From Edwardsiella ictaluri ATCC 33202 (lineage in GTDB: Bacteria > Pseudomonadota > Gammaproteobacteria > Enterobacterales > Enterobacteriaceae), in contig NZ_AFJI01000008.1 in the NCBI RefSeq assembly GCF_000264785.1, positions 1-64,000 on the forward strand: a DNA stretch of 64,000 nucleotides, in the 5' to 3' direction. The first letter of the stretch is position 1. Each line of letters starts with the position of its first letter. Of the stretch, positions 44,252 through 56,901 are shown piece by piece. The translations under genes and the position numbers were made by a program. The notes under the pieces are model-generated. The model worked only from the letters and a program-made list of their open reading frames with translations. It was not told where the DNA came from and searched no databases.

Positions 44252-45877
44252 TTATTTTTTATCCCTGCTGTGCAGACCGCGTTTTTCCAGACCGCGGTAA
44301 ATCAGCTGCTGCTGGATGATGGTAACCAGGTTGCTGACGATATAGTACAGCACCAGGCCTGAAGGGAACCACAGGAAGAAGACGGTAAAGATAACCGGCA
44401 TAAACGTCATGATCTTCTGCTGCATCGGATCGGTGACGGTTGTCGGCGACATCTTCTGGATGAAGAACATGGTTACGCCCATCAGGATAGGCAGAATGTA
44501 GAACGGGTCCGGCGCGGCCAGGTCATGGATCCACAGGGCAAACGGCGCCTGACGCAGCTCGACGGAGCCCATCAGCATGTAGTACAGGGCCAGGAAGATA
44601 GGCATCTGGATCAGCAGCGGGAAGCAGCCGCCCAACGGGTTAACCTTCTCGGTCTTGTACAGCGCCATCATCTCCTGGCTCATGCGCTGTTTGTCATCGC
44701 CGATACGTTCGCGCATGGCCTGCAGCTTGGGCTGCAGCATACGCATCTTGGCCATCGAGGTGTACTGCGCCTTGGTCAGCGGGTACATGATGCCACGAAC
44801 GATAAAGGTGATGATAATGATGGCGAAGCCCCAGTTCCCGACGAAGCTGTGGATCAGCTGCAGCAGCTTGAACAGCGGCTGAGAGATAAACCACAGCCAG
44901 CCATAGTCCACGGTCAAATCAAGGTGTGGCGCAACGGCAGCCATATCGCTTTGCAGCTCCGGACCGACCCACAGCGTGGTGCTGAGCACCTTCTCTGTGT
45001 TTGGCGCGACGCTAACGGACGGCGCCTTATAGCCGATAGCCGCCTGGCCATTACCCAGATTGGCGCTGTAGAAGGTGTTTACGCCGCTGTCGTGCGGGAT
45101 CCAGGCGGTGGCGAAGTACTGTTGCAGCATGGCGACCCAGCCGCCTTTCGTCTGCACGTTCAGGTTCTTGTCTTCGATATCGCTGAAGCTGTACTTCTGA
45201 TACTTGTCATCGCTGGAGGAGTAAGCCGCGCCGCGGAAGGTGTGCAGTGCAAAGTTGTTGCTGCCGGTATCGCGGTGCTTTGGCAGATCGACGGATTGCT
45301 TGAGCTGCCCGAACAGGGTCAGATCCAGTGCGTCGTGGCTGTCGTTTTTCACCTTATAGTCAACGGCGATGGCGTAGTCATTGCGCTTAAGAACGAAGGT
45401 TTTGGTGTAGATAACGCCGTTTGCAGCAGTATAGGTCAGCGGGATTCGCAGCTCATCCTGGCCCGGCAGCATTTCATAGCTGGTTTGGTTAGCGCTGTAC
45501 AGCGGGCGGGCGCCGTTCGCCGGGTTATCCGGACCGCTCTTGCCGGTCAGGCCGCTCTGAGCCTGGTAGACAAACTGCGGCGTGGTTTCCAGCAGTTGGA
45601 ATGGGGTATCTGAGCCCAGAGTAGCCGGGTAGGCCAGCAGATCGGCCTGCTCGATGTCACCACCGCGGGTGTTGATGGTCAAAGCCAGTACGTCGGTCTT
45701 AACCGTAATAAGCTTACCCTGACCGCTTTCCGGTACTGCCTGGCTAGCGGTGTCACTTATGCTCTGTCCTGCTGTCTGAGCGACCGGCTGCGGATTATGG
45801 TCCGTCTGCCAGGCCTGCCAGATTAAGAAGGACACGAACAGCAGAGCGACGAGGAATAGATTACGTTGCGAATCCAT
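44252..45877 (-). CDS. yidC: Membrane protein insertase YidC
   Basis: A 541-residue inner-membrane insertase that works alone or with SecYEG. I start at the ATG ending at 45877 ([19 protein letters not shown]), matching E. coli (548 residues). TM1 is followed by the large periplasmic P1 domain (about 25-335) and five C-terminal helices with [18 protein letters not shown], which holds the conserved groove arginine. It lies 1 base after yidD. Confidence 0.97.
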   Translation of the reverse strand: MDSQRNLFLVALLFVSFLIWQAWQTDHNPQPVAQTAGQSISDTASQAVPESGQGKLITVKTDVLALTINTRGGDIEQADLLAYPATLGSDTPFQLLETTPQFVYQAQSGLTGKSGPDNPANGARPLYSANQTSYEMLPGQDELRIPLTYTAANGVIYTKTFVLKRNDYAIAVDYKVKNDSHDALDLTLFGQLKQSVDLPKHRDTGSNNFALHTFRGAAYSSSDDKYQKYSFSDIEDKNLNVQTKGGWVAMLQQYFATAWIPHDSGVNTFYSANLGNGQAAIGYKAPSVSVAPNTEKVLSTTLWVGPELQSDMAAVAPHLDLTVDYGWLWFISQPLFKLLQLIHSFVGNWGFAIIIITFIVRGIMYPLTKAQYTSMAKMRMLQPKLQAMRERIGDDKQRMSQEMMALYKTEKVNPLGGCFPLLIQMPIFLALYYMLMGSVELRQAPFALWIHDLAAPDPFYILPILMGVTMFFIQKMSPTTVTDPMQQKIMTFMPVIFTVFFLWFPSGLVLYYIVSNLVTIIQQQLIYRGLEKRGLHSRDKK

Positions 45878-45878
45878 C

Positions 45879-46133
45879 TTAATGTTCTCTGTTATTGGTC
45901 TTTGGCGGCACGGGATCATCGCCACCCGGGTTCAAAGGGTGGCATTTTAATACGCGTTTCAGCGTCAACCAACTGCCTTTTACCATTCCAAACCTGCGCA
46001 ATGCCTCAATTCCGTACTGTGAGCAGGTAGGATGGAAGCGGCAGTGTGGCCCAAGCAGCGGACTGATAAAGCGCTGATAACCACGTATCAGCGCAATCAG
46101 GAGGCGCGAGCCTGGCGACAATGGCGACGCCAT
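45879..46133 (-). CDS. yidD: Membrane protein insertion efficiency factor YidD
   Basis: An 84-residue protein (E. coli 85) with a hydrophobic or amphipathic N-terminus and the conserved [19 protein letters not shown] and [18 protein letters not shown] blocks. It assists YidC-dependent insertion. Its start overlaps the end of rnpA by 37 bases, as is common in this cluster. Confidence 0.96.
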   Translation of the reverse strand: MASPLSPGSRLLIALIRGYQRFISPLLGPHCRFHPTCSQYGIEALRRFGMVKGSWLTLKRVLKCHPLNPGGDDPVPPKTNNREH

Positions 46134-46456
46134 AATTTTTCCAACATCTCTGTCAGCGCCCGATTATCGAGTTCCTGAACACCCTTTTTGACGATTACCA
46201 CAAAGTCCATAGCTGGCAGCGAATGCTGACGCAGACGGAAACTTTCGCGTGTCAGGCGCTTGATACGGTTACGCTCATGAGCGCGTTTGACATGCTTTTT
46301 GGCGACAGTAAGACCGATGCGGGGATACCCCAGCGAGTTCATACGGCCGAGAATGGTAAGTTGGGGCGTACCGGCTCGTTGCGGTTGCTGGAAGACGAAA
46401 TTGAAGTGATTGGGAGTTAACAAACGTAACTCCCTAGGGAAACTTAGCTTAACCAC
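46097..46456 (-). CDS. rnpA: Ribonuclease P protein component
   Basis: The 119-residue basic protein subunit of RNase P, which matures the 5' ends of tRNAs. It starts at GTG (ending at 46456), as in E. coli. The RNR motif [16 protein letters not shown] is complete, and the N-terminal [13 protein letters not shown] matches the family. Confidence 0.97.
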   Translation of the reverse strand: MVKLSFPRELRLLTPNHFNFVFQQPQRAGTPQLTILGRMNSLGYPRIGLTVAKKHVKRAHERNRIKRLTRESFRLRQHSLPAMDFVVIVKKGVQELDNRALTEMLEKLWRRHCRQARAS

Positions 46457-46473
46457 TAATCTGGTCAGCTAAA

Positions 46474-46626
<153 letters not shown>

Positions 46627-46718
46627 CTAAACTTTAAATAATTACTGATCAGTAAACGCGTTTGGCTACTCGACGTGAGAACGACCGACGCCTCAATCGC
46701 ATATATTAAAGAGGCAGG

Positions 46719-46747
46719 ATTGTAATAATTGTACAGTCCTGAGTCAA
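46719..46747 (-). promoter_or_regulatory. rpmH promoter
   Basis: On the minus strand: -35 TTGACT (46742-46747), exact 17-base spacer, -10 TACAAT (46719-46724). It is close to consensus and points toward rpmH. Confidence 0.85.
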
Positions 46748-47336
46748 TTGACTTATGCCAAGCAGCTCACCTGGGCTCACACGGGTAAACCCGCTGTCAC
46801 CGTCACACCTAACCTTCCGGAGGGTTGGGGTACTGCGTTTCCGGCAACAGAACGCAGGCGTAACGCGTGGGTGGCAAATTATACGGACTCCCTACCAAAG
46901 CGCAAGGATCTTAGCGCGATCCTTCTGTCGATCTTGGGATCAGTATGGCATTGATCAACGGTTTTTCTGAAAGTTTCCGCTTTGTGCTGCCGTTAACGCT
47001 ATATTGCATAGGAAAAGGAATAATCCATACAGGGGCTGGCTGGTCTGTGGATAAAAAGGAGCGATTCTGTGCAGAAGAAGAGGATCTTCTGGGCGGTTTA
47101 GGCTATGATCCGCCATCCCAATCGCGATCCCTTTCTTGTGAGGGGCGGTTGTGCGAGTATGCCGTGCAAGCGGTGACCAGGAAGTGGTCAAGTTGTGGGT
47201 AACCTGTTTATGATCCCGCCGCCCCGTTGGGATCCGGCCGCGTTGCGCGCCGCGGGCTACCGGCTGCATTTCCGGTAATGAAAACCATAAATACCCTAAT
47301 CATTTCTTCTTTATCTTTGTTCGAGTGGAGTCCGCC
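46748..47336 (+). promoter_or_regulatory. dnaA upstream control region with DnaA box and GATC cluster
   Basis: About 590 non-coding bases. A perfect DnaA box in reverse orientation (TGTGGATAA) lies at 47046-47054, and a one-mismatch box in TTGTGGGTAA near 47194. Five GATC sites lie within 50 bases (46907-46956) and more follow near 47092, 47108, 47139 and 47211, suited to SeqA control. A -10-like TATGAT occurs near 47104; I could not fix a good -35. Short frames here have no support. Confidence 0.7.
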
Positions 47337-48728
47337 GTGTCACTTTCGCTTTGGCAGCAGTGTCTTGCCCGATTGCAGGATGAGTTACCTGCCACAGAAT
47401 TCAGCATGTGGATCCGTCCTCTTCAGGCGGAGCTCAGTGACAACACGCTGGCGCTGTATGCGCCTAACCGCTTTGTTCTTGATTGGGTTCGTGATAAATA
47501 TATTAATAATATTAATGGCTTGCTGAATGATTTTTGCGGTTCCGATGCGCCGGTGTTGCGTTTTGAGGTGGGCAGTAAGCCGATAGTCCCGGTTGCGGTC
47601 AGCAGCGCCGCCAGCAGCGGCGCGAGCGTGCCGCCGGCCGCCGTACGGGCCAGCAGTCTGGCGCGACCGAGCTGGGAGCGGGTTACTGCGCAGCCGGAGC
47701 TCTCCTACCGCTCCAACGTTAATCCTAAGCACACCTTCGATAACTTTGTTGAGGGTAAGTCTAACCAGCTGGCGCGCGCGGCGGCGCGTCAGGTGGCGGA
47801 TAATCCGGGTGGTGCCTATAATCCGCTGTTTCTATACGGCGGTACCGGCTTGGGTAAAACGCACCTGCTGCATGCGGTAGGCAACGGCATCATGGCGCGT
47901 AAGCCTAATGCCAAAGTGGTATACATGCACTCTGAGCGTTTTGTTCAGGATATGGTCAAGGCGCTGCAGAATAATGCTATTGAAGAGTTCAAGCGCTACT
48001 ACCGCTCTGTCGATGCGCTGTTAATAGACGATATTCAGTTTTTTGCCAATAAGGAGCGCTCACAGGAGGAGTTTTTCCACACCTTTAATGCGCTGCTGGA
48101 GGGCAATCAGCAAATCATCCTGACTTCCGATCGCTATCCTAAGGAGATCAATGGGGTAGAGGACCGCTTGAAGTCGCGCTTCGGCTGGGGACTGACGGTG
48201 GCCATTGAGCCGCCGGAGCTGGAGACGCGGGTTGCTATTCTGATGAAAAAAGCCGATGAAAACGACATTCGTCTGCCGGGCGAAGTGGCTTTCTTTATTG
48301 CCAAACGCCTGCGCTCGAACGTCCGCGAGCTGGAGGGGGCACTGAACCGGGTTATCGCCAACGCCAACTTTACCGGGCGGGCGATCACCATTGATTTTGT
48401 ACGCGAAGCGCTGCGTGATCTGCTGGCGCTGCAGGAAAAGCTGGTCACTATCGACAACATCCAGAAGACGGTGGCGGAGTACTATAAAATTAAAGTGGCC
48501 GACCTGCTGTCCAAGCGCCGCTCCCGCTCCGTTGCCCGCCCACGCCAGATGGCGATGGCGTTGGCCAAGGAGCTGACCAACCACAGTCTGCCGGAGATCG
48601 GCGATGCCTTTGGTGGCCGGGACCATACCACGGTGCTGCACGCCTGTCGTAAGATTGAGCAGCTGCGTGAAGAAAGTCACGATATAAAAGAAGATTTTTC
48701 TAATTTAATCAGAACGTTGTCATCCTAA
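47337..48728 (+). CDS. dnaA: Replication initiator DnaA
   Basis: A 463-residue AAA+ initiator that binds the oriC boxes at 15.7-15.9 kb of this window. It starts at GTG (47337), 6 bases after GGAG, to give [19 protein letters not shown]. Domain I (1-85), a variable linker (about 85-130, the part that differs from E. coli), AAA+ domain with Walker A GGTGLGKT and Walker [10 protein letters not shown], and domain IV with [18 protein letters not shown] are all present. Confidence 0.98.
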   Translation: MSLSLWQQCLARLQDELPATEFSMWIRPLQAELSDNTLALYAPNRFVLDWVRDKYINNINGLLNDFCGSDAPVLRFEVGSKPIVPVAVSSAASSGASVPPAAVRASSLARPSWERVTAQPELSYRSNVNPKHTFDNFVEGKSNQLARAAARQVADNPGGAYNPLFLYGGTGLGKTHLLHAVGNGIMARKPNAKVVYMHSERFVQDMVKALQNNAIEEFKRYYRSVDALLIDDIQFFANKERSQEEFFHTFNALLEGNQQIILTSDRYPKEINGVEDRLKSRFGWGLTVAIEPPELETRVAILMKKADENDIRLPGEVAFFIAKRLRSNVRELEGALNRVIANANFTGRAITIDFVREALRDLLALQEKLVTIDNIQKTVAEYYKIKVADLLSKRRSRSVARPRQMAMALAKELTNHSLPEIGDAFGGRDHTTVLHACRKIEQLREESHDIKEDFSNLIRTLSS

Positions 48729-48752
48729 TTACCTAATAATCATCGTAGCGAT

Positions 48753-49853
48753 ATGAAATTTATTGTTGAGCGTGAGCATCTTATCAAGCCGTTGCAACAG
48801 GTGAGCAGCCCGCTGGGCGGGCGTCCTACGTTGCCGATTCTGGGTAACCTGTTGCTGCAGGTGGAAGATGGCCATCTGTCGCTGACCGGCACCGATCTCG
48901 AGATGGAGATGGTGGCCAGGGTACCCCTGGTACAGCCCCATGAAGCGGGAGCGACGACGGTCCCGGCGCGTAAGTTTCTGGATATTTGCCGCGGTCTGCC
49001 GGACGGCGCCGAAATCTCGGTGGCGTTGGACGGCGATCGCATGCTGGTTCGCTCCGGGCGCAGCCGTTTTTCTCTGTCTACTCTACCGGCAGCTGATTTT
49101 CCAAACCTGGATGACTGGCAGAGCGAGGTAGAGTTTACTCTGCCGCAGGCTACGCTGAAGCGCCTGATCGAGGCGACGCAGTTTTCCATGGCCCATCAGG
49201 ACGTCCGCTATTATCTGAACGGTATGCTGTTTGAAACCGAGGGCGAAGAGCTACGCACCGTGGCGACGGACGGTCATCGCCTGGCAGTCTGTTCAATGCC
49301 TATCGGGCAGAGCCTGCCGAGCCATTCGGTGATCGTACCGCGTAAAGGCGTCATTGAGCTGATGCGTCTGCTGGACGGTGGCGAGACGCCGCTGCGCCTG
49401 CAGATTGGCAGCAATAACCTGCGCGCCCATGTCGGGGGGTTCATATTTACCTCCAAGCTGGTTGATGGACGTTTCCCTGATTATCGTCGCGTATTGCCAA
49501 AAAATCCGGATAAAGCCCTGGAGGCAGGTTGTGACGAACTGAAGCAGGCCTTTGCCCGCGCGGCGATCCTCTCCAATGAGAAATTCCGCGGCGTACGCTT
49601 GCATGTCAGCCATAACCAGCTGAAGATCACGGCCAACAACCCGGAGCAAGAAGAGGCCGAGGAGCTGCTGGATGTGGACTATCCGGGCAGCGATCTGGAG
49701 ATCGGCTTTAACGTGAGCTATGTTCTGGATGTGTTAAACGCCCTGAAGTGTGAGCGGGTGGTGATGATGCTGACGGATGCGGTTTCCAGCGTACAGATCG
49801 AAGATGCCGCCAGTCAGGCGGCAGTGTATGTCGTGATGCCGATGCGTCTGTAA
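48753..49853 (+). CDS. dnaN: DNA polymerase III beta sliding clamp
   Basis: The 366-residue clamp that forms a ring dimer and tethers polymerases to DNA; same length as E. coli. It begins MKFIVEREHLIKPLQQVSS and ends with VYVVMPMRL, the C-terminal part of the protein-binding pocket. It follows dnaA by 24 bases. Confidence 0.99.
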   Translation: MKFIVEREHLIKPLQQVSSPLGGRPTLPILGNLLLQVEDGHLSLTGTDLEMEMVARVPLVQPHEAGATTVPARKFLDICRGLPDGAEISVALDGDRMLVRSGRSRFSLSTLPAADFPNLDDWQSEVEFTLPQATLKRLIEATQFSMAHQDVRYYLNGMLFETEGEELRTVATDGHRLAVCSMPIGQSLPSHSVIVPRKGVIELMRLLDGGETPLRLQIGSNNLRAHVGGFIFTSKLVDGRFPDYRRVLPKNPDKALEAGCDELKQAFARAAILSNEKFRGVRLHVSHNQLKITANNPEQEEAEELLDVDYPGSDLEIGFNVSYVLDVLNALKCERVVMMLTDAVSSVQIEDAASQAAVYVVMPMRL

Positions 49854-49929
49854 CGATGTTTACCTTTTGCCCGCGTAGTGAGTCACCGCGCTGCGACGGA
49901 TCCGCCGCGGTTATGGCAGGGCGGTGTGC

Positions 49930-51006
49930 ATGGCATTGACCCGTCTGGTGATCCGTGATTTTCGTAATATCGAAGAGGCTGATCTCGCGTTGGCCCCTGG
50001 ATTTAATTTTTTGGTCGGCGCCAACGGCAGTGGAAAGACCAGCGTGCTGGAGGCTATCTATACGCTGGGGCACGGGCGGGCGTTTCGCAGCCTACAGGCC
50101 GGGCGGGTGATCCGTCACGACTGCTCTGCGTTCGTGTTGCATGGCCGCATTGATGACGGTGGCGGGCGGGAGCGGGCGGTCGGGCTGAGCAAGGATCGCC
50201 AGGGGGACAGCAAGGTTCGCATCGACGGCAGCGACGGCCATAAAGTGGCTGAGCTGGCGCAGATGCTGCCGATGCAGCTGATCACCCCGGAGGGATTCAC
50301 CCTGCTCAATGGCGGACCTAAATACCGGCGGGCCTTCCTGGACTGGGGCTGTTTTCACGGAGAGCGGAGCTTTTTTACCGCGTGGAACAATCTGCGGCGG
50401 GTGTTGAAACAGCGTAACGCCGCGCTGCGTCAGGTGACGCGCTATGCCCAAATCCGCCCCTGGGATCAGGAGCTGGTGCCGCTGGCCGAACAGGTCAGCG
50501 CGCTGCGGGCGGCCTACAGTGAGGCTATCGCCCAGGACATTGCGGCGACCTGCAGCCAGTTTTTGCCAGAGTATGCGCTCTCCTTTTCGTTTATGCGTGG
50601 CTGGGATCGCGAGAGCGATTATGCAGCGCTGCTGGAGCGTCACTTTGAGCGCGATCGGGCGCTGACCTATACCGCACAGGGGCCGCACAAAGCGGACTTC
50701 CGTATCCGCGCCGACGGTACGCCGGTTGAGGATTTGCTGTCGCGTGGGCAGCTAAAATTGTTGATGTGCGCGCTGCGCCTCGCACAGGGGGAATACCTGA
50801 CGCGCCACAGCGGCCGTCAGTGTCTGTATCTGATCGATGACTTCGCCTCTGAGCTGGATGCCGGGCGGCGCCGTTTGCTTGCCGAACGGCTGAAATCCAC
50901 CGGCGCACAGGTGTTTGTCAGCGCGGTCAATGCCGATCAGATCGGCGACATGGTTGATGAAAAGGGCAAGATGTTCCACGTGGAACAAGGTAAAATAGCC
51001 GTTTAG
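49930..51006 (+). CDS. recF: DNA repair and replication protein RecF
   Basis: A 358-residue SMC-like ATPase that loads RecA at gaps with RecO and RecR. I start at the ATG at 49930 ([19 protein letters not shown]), matching E. coli (357); a GTG six bases earlier is also open. Walker A GANGSGKT, the signature LSRGQLKLL and Walker [11 protein letters not shown] are present. A 76-base gap separates it from dnaN, where E. coli has almost none. Confidence 0.97.
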   Translation: MALTRLVIRDFRNIEEADLALAPGFNFLVGANGSGKTSVLEAIYTLGHGRAFRSLQAGRVIRHDCSAFVLHGRIDDGGGRERAVGLSKDRQGDSKVRIDGSDGHKVAELAQMLPMQLITPEGFTLLNGGPKYRRAFLDWGCFHGERSFFTAWNNLRRVLKQRNAALRQVTRYAQIRPWDQELVPLAEQVSALRAAYSEAIAQDIAATCSQFLPEYALSFSFMRGWDRESDYAALLERHFERDRALTYTAQGPHKADFRIRADGTPVEDLLSRGQLKLLMCALRLAQGEYLTRHSGRQCLYLIDDFASELDAGRRRLLAERLKSTGAQVFVSAVNADQIGDMVDEKGKMFHVEQGKIAV

Positions 51007-51025
51007 ATTCGATTTATTACGATAG

Positions 51026-53464
<2,439 letters not shown>

Positions 53465-53488
53465 TCGCGTATTGTTAAGTCAGTATTT

Positions 53489-53512
53489 AAGGGGACGGGA
53501 ACGTCCCCTTTT
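53489..53512 (+). terminator. Terminator after gyrB
   Basis: Stem AAGGGGACG (53489-53497) and CGTCCCCTT (53502-53510) with loop GGAA and a short T run. It lies 25 bases past the gyrB stop and before yidA. Confidence 0.8.
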
Positions 53513-53553
53513 GCTGTGCAATTGCCAGCGAGCATCGAGTAAGGGAGAGAATC

Positions 53554-54372
53554 ATGCCAATAAAATTGATCGCCATCGACCTTGATGGAACGTTGTTGAA
53601 CGAAGCGCGGGAAATCACGCCGGCGGTCAAGGCGGCCATTGCCGCCGCGCGTCGGCAAGGCGTTCGCGTGGTCTTAGCCACCGGGCGCCCGTTGGTTGGG
53701 GTACAGCGTTATCTCCAGGAGCTGGGGTTGGATAGCGCCGGGGAGTATTGCCTGTGCAACAACGGGGGGCTGATTGTCCATGCGGACAGCGGAGAGACCC
53801 TGTTTGAGACTGCGTTGGACTATGGCGACTACCGCTATCTGGAGGCGTTGGCACGAGAGGTGAACTGTCATTTTCACGCACTGGACGCTGATCGTCTGTT
53901 TACTGCCAATAAGGATATCAGTAAGTATACGGTGCATGAGTCCTTTATTACCGGCATACCGCTCTATTTTTGCCCGGCAGAACAGATGGATCCCTCCCTG
54001 CGTTTCCCCAAAGTGATGATGATCGATCACCCGGCGGTGCTGGAGGCGGCGATCGCACGCATTCCTGCGCAGGTATATCAACGCTATACCCTGCTGCGTA
54101 GCAGCCCTTTCTTCTTGGAAATTTTGCATCGCGATGTGGATAAGGGAAAAGGGATCGCGCGTCTGGCACAGCATCTGGGTATCGAGCGTCAGGCGGTGAT
54201 GTGCATCGGTGATCATGGCAATGATTTAGCGATGATCGAGTATGCCGGTCTAGGGGTCGCGATGGGTAATGCCGAAGCGGCTATTCTGGAGGCAGCGCAG
54301 CATGTGACGGCCAGTAACCGTGAAGATGGGGTGGCGCAGGCGATTCGGCAGTGGGTGCTTAATGCCGCCTAA
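53554..54372 (+). CDS. yidA: HAD-IIB sugar phosphatase YidA
   Basis: A 272-residue Cof-type HAD phosphatase (E. coli YidA 270). Motif I IDLDGTLL holds Asp9 and Asp11, motif II is LATGRP, motif III the lysine of VDKGKGIARLAQ, and motif IV GDHGNDLAMIEYAGLGVAM. The family acts on small sugar phosphates in the cytoplasm. Confidence 0.95.
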   Translation: MPIKLIAIDLDGTLLNEAREITPAVKAAIAAARRQGVRVVLATGRPLVGVQRYLQELGLDSAGEYCLCNNGGLIVHADSGETLFETALDYGDYRYLEALAREVNCHFHALDADRLFTANKDISKYTVHESFITGIPLYFCPAEQMDPSLRFPKVMMIDHPAVLEAAIARIPAQVYQRYTLLRSSPFFLEILHRDVDKGKGIARLAQHLGIERQAVMCIGDHGNDLAMIEYAGLGVAMGNAEAAILEAAQHVTASNREDGVAQAIRQWVLNAA

Positions 54373-54448
54373 ATCAGCGAGATAAAACCATCGTCTCGTG
54401 ATGATACCTGGTTTATGCTGGGGGAAAGTAGGCCGTCAAGAGGTTCCT

Positions 54449-55747
54449 ATGCGTCATCCTTCAGAAGTACAGCTGACCCACGATGCCCGTGGACATCAGT
54501 TGACCAATACCGGCGTTTGGACTCCGGATAGCCACTGGATCGCTTACGATGTCCGCCCACACGGTGGCTCGTTTAGCGGCGTGACCATTGAGCGGGTCAG
54601 CGTGCCGGATGGACAGTGCGAGGTTATCTATCATGCCGGCGATGAGGCCTGTGTCGGTGTGGTCACGGTAGCGCCGACGCTGCCGGAGCGCTATGTTTTC
54701 ATCCATGGTCCGGAGCATCCCGATGCGCAGTGGCAGTATGACTTCCATCATCGGCGTGGCGCCATCGTTAGCGCCGATCGCCCTGGCCAGGCCGAGACTC
54801 TGGACGCGTTATCGATCACCGCTCCATATCTCCCCGGGGCCTTGCGCGGAGGTTCCCATGTGCATGTCTTCAGCCCGGATGGTTCACGCCTGAGTTTTAC
54901 CTATAACGATCATGTGATGCATGAGCATTGCCCTGAGCGCGATCAGCGCAACATCGGGGTAGCCTTGCCGATGGGAGCGGTGCGCGTGAAGAAACAGCAC
55001 CCACGCGAGTATGACGGCAGCCACTTCTGTGTCCTGGTCAGTGCGACGACGCCGACACCGCGGCCCGGTAGTGATGATATTACCCGGGCTTACGAAGAGG
55101 GATGGATCGGTAAGCAGGGATACCTAAAAGAGGATGGTCAGCACCAACGTTGGGCGTTGGCATTTATCGGCGATACTTTGGATCTGGACGGTCGCCGCGT
55201 TGCGGAGCTGTTTATCGTCGATCTACCGGCGGAGATGGCGGCCTATCGATGCGCAGGGGATCAACCATTGCAGGGGACCCTCTCGTCGCTTCCTGCGCCA
55301 CCGGCCGGCATCTGCCAGCGGCGTTTAACCTTTACCCATCAACGGCGTCATCCCGGCCTGGCAACGGTGCCACGCCATTGGGTACGCAGTGCGCCGGACG
55401 GCAGTGCTATCGCTTTCCTGATGAGGGATGAGCAGGGTGTGGTGCAGCTGTGGCTGATCTCACCTAATGGCGGTGAGGCCCGCCAGATCACGCACGGCGC
55501 GCATGATGTTCAATCTGCTTTTAACTGGCATCCGGATGGGCGCTCGGTGCTGATGGTGATGGATAACAGCGTGGTGCGCTGCGATGTGGCCAGCGGCGCT
55601 GTCACCCGGATCACCGGGCGTACGGCGCAGCCCCCCTGTGCTGACGCCGTCATACCGTCACCGGATGGCCGCTGGGTAGCCTATATGCGAGAGGTTAACG
55701 GTTGGACGCAAATTTTTGTCGCCCGTCTGACCTCAGATGGCGAGTAG
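54449..55747 (+). CDS. yidR: YidR family protein (DUF3748), beta-propeller-like
   Basis: A 432-residue protein resembling E. coli YidR (about 415). I start at the ATG at 54449 (MRHPSEVQLTHDARGHQL) behind AAGAGG; the open frame extends upstream without homology. Repeated WTPDSHWIAYD, FSPDGSRLSF, SAPDGSAIAFL, WHPDGRSVLMV and PSPDGRWVAYM units point to a TolB/WD-like propeller. No signal peptide is evident. Function is unknown. Confidence 0.85.
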   Translation: MRHPSEVQLTHDARGHQLTNTGVWTPDSHWIAYDVRPHGGSFSGVTIERVSVPDGQCEVIYHAGDEACVGVVTVAPTLPERYVFIHGPEHPDAQWQYDFHHRRGAIVSADRPGQAETLDALSITAPYLPGALRGGSHVHVFSPDGSRLSFTYNDHVMHEHCPERDQRNIGVALPMGAVRVKKQHPREYDGSHFCVLVSATTPTPRPGSDDITRAYEEGWIGKQGYLKEDGQHQRWALAFIGDTLDLDGRRVAELFIVDLPAEMAAYRCAGDQPLQGTLSSLPAPPAGICQRRLTFTHQRRHPGLATVPRHWVRSAPDGSAIAFLMRDEQGVVQLWLISPNGGEARQITHGAHDVQSAFNWHPDGRSVLMVMDNSVVRCDVASGAVTRITGRTAQPPCADAVIPSPDGRWVAYMREVNGWTQIFVARLTSDGE

Positions 55748-55753
55748 CTTCGG

Positions 55754-56104
55754 TCAGTTCTCTGGTGCTGCCGGCGGCACCATACCGTTGGTAGCGCTGG
55801 CCTGCTCGGCGCGCTGCACCCGGGCGCGCGGCGATTCTGTGGCTGGCTCGTCGTCGGTGCGGTAGTAGTCATAGGGCAACAGCAGCGTATCGACGAGCGC
55901 CGACAGCGGTAGATCCAATACTAACAGTGGGCGCATGACCCAGCCGCTCTCCTCGCTGCTGATCATCTGCAGATCGTTTTTGGTTCCCGCATAGTAGCCC
56001 TGGTGGGGGCCGACGCGCGTCATGACGCTGGAACATCCGCTGCTGAGTAACAGCATGCTCCCGGCAAGCAGGAGCGTGGTATGGCGCACGAAGGGTGTAG
56101 TCAT
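55754..56104 (-). CDS. yidQ: YidQ family lipoprotein (DUF1375)
   Basis: A 116-residue protein. I start at the ATG ending at 56104 (MTTPFVRHTTLLLAGSML), which gives a lipoprotein signal peptide with lipobox LSSGC and a mature start CSSVMTR. The body GPHQGYYAGTKND and RPLLVLDLPLSALVDTLLLPYD match E. coli YidQ. The proline- and alanine-rich C-terminus looks disordered. It converges with yidR, 6 bases apart. Confidence 0.88.
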   Translation of the reverse strand: MTTPFVRHTTLLLAGSMLLLSSGCSSVMTRVGPHQGYYAGTKNDLQMISSEESGWVMRPLLVLDLPLSALVDTLLLPYDYYRTDDEPATESPRARVQRAEQASATNGMVPPAAPEN

Positions 56105-56245
56105 AGTGTCATCCTGGGCTGATTCCAATCTGCCGCCGTCTCTTTCGGCCACGCTGCTTAGCATATACCGTAACATTGACGCTGTGTTTGTTTTTCAGCC
56201 AAATTTTATCAATCTGTGCTGTATCATAAAATTTAGATGATACTG

Positions 56246-56273
56246 CTTGAAAACGTCAGAATCGTCGCCATCT
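56246..56273 (+). promoter_or_regulatory. Heat-shock (sigma32) promoter of ibpAB
   Basis: CTTGAAA (56246-56252), 13-base spacer, CGCCATCT (56266-56273), one mismatch from the sigma32 consensus CTTGAAA-N13-CCCCATNT. The transcript would carry a leader of about 100 bases. Confidence 0.85.
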
Positions 56274-56339
56274 TATTATCAGGGAAATAATGAATACGCC
56301 GATAGGGTACTCATTTCATCAATCTGTCCATTGAGAAGA

Positions 56340-56378
56340 TTATTTCATCCTCGCTACATTGTTTAGGGGGTTATCGCT
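56340..56378 (+). promoter_or_regulatory. Probable ROSE-type RNA thermometer before ibpA
   Basis: The AGGGGG ribosome site (about 56365-56370) can pair with the upstream CCTCGCT (about 56349-56355), leaving a short loop. This resembles the ROSE element of E. coli ibpA, which hides the ribosome site until temperature rises. I did not compute the fold. Confidence 0.55.
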
Positions 56379-56792
56379 ATGCGTAATTTTGATTTGGCTC
56401 CGTTGTACCGTTCTGCCATCGGATTCGATCGTTTATTTAATCTTATTGAATCGGGCCAGAATAATACCAATGGGGGATATCCTCCATATAATGTTGAGCT
56501 GGTAGATGATAATCACTACCGTATTTCTATTGCCGTTGCTGGCTTTGATGAGGCAGAGCTTGAGATAATATATCACGTTAACTCATTAATTATTAAAGGG
56601 TCCCATCTGGTGAGCGACAAGCGGCGAACCTATTTGTATCAGGGGATCGCCGAACGTAATTTCGAGCGTAAATTTCAGTTGGCTGAGCACATTCATATCA
56701 ATGAAGCTCGACTGGAGAATGGACTATTATTTATCGACTTGGAGCGTATTGTTCCCGAGTCGCAGCAGGCGCGTAAGATTGATATAAAATAA
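56379..56792 (+). CDS. ibpA: Small heat shock protein IbpA
   Basis: A 137-residue holdase, the length of E. coli IbpA. The alpha-crystallin domain spans about residues 35-125, with [21 protein letters not shown], and the C-terminal part [15 protein letters not shown]. It binds unfolding proteins with IbpB and hands them to DnaK and ClpB. The region around residues 65-85 differs most from E. coli. Confidence 0.97.
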   Translation: MRNFDLAPLYRSAIGFDRLFNLIESGQNNTNGGYPPYNVELVDDNHYRISIAVAGFDEAELEIIYHVNSLIIKGSHLVSDKRRTYLYQGIAERNFERKFQLAEHIHINEARLENGLLFIDLERIVPESQQARKIDIK

Positions 56793-56845
56793 CGAAAGTT
56801 GGCTGGTTGGCTATTGTTTTTTTTGCCTGCCTTAGGGGATAAGGT

Positions 56846-56865
56846 AGGTGGGAAATATCCCACCT
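56846..56865 (+). other. Hairpin between ibpA and ibpB
   Basis: AGGTGGGA-AATA-TCCCACCT, an eight-base-pair stem with no T-tract, 53 bases past the ibpA stop. It may set the relative stability of ibpA and ibpB mRNA. Confidence 0.5.
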
Positions 56866-56901
56866 GAGCATTATTAACATCTCGCTTCTTAGAAGGAGTA
56901 T

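Noticed and set aside
44525-45613. Open frame of 362 codons opposite yidC
   Set aside because: Antisense to an essential conserved gene, with no ribosome site or recognisable domain.
46748-46970. Two overlapping short frames of about 70 codons upstream of dnaA
   Set aside because: They lie in the control region full of GATC sites, have no ribosome sites and overlap each other in different frames; low-complexity composition gives no domain.
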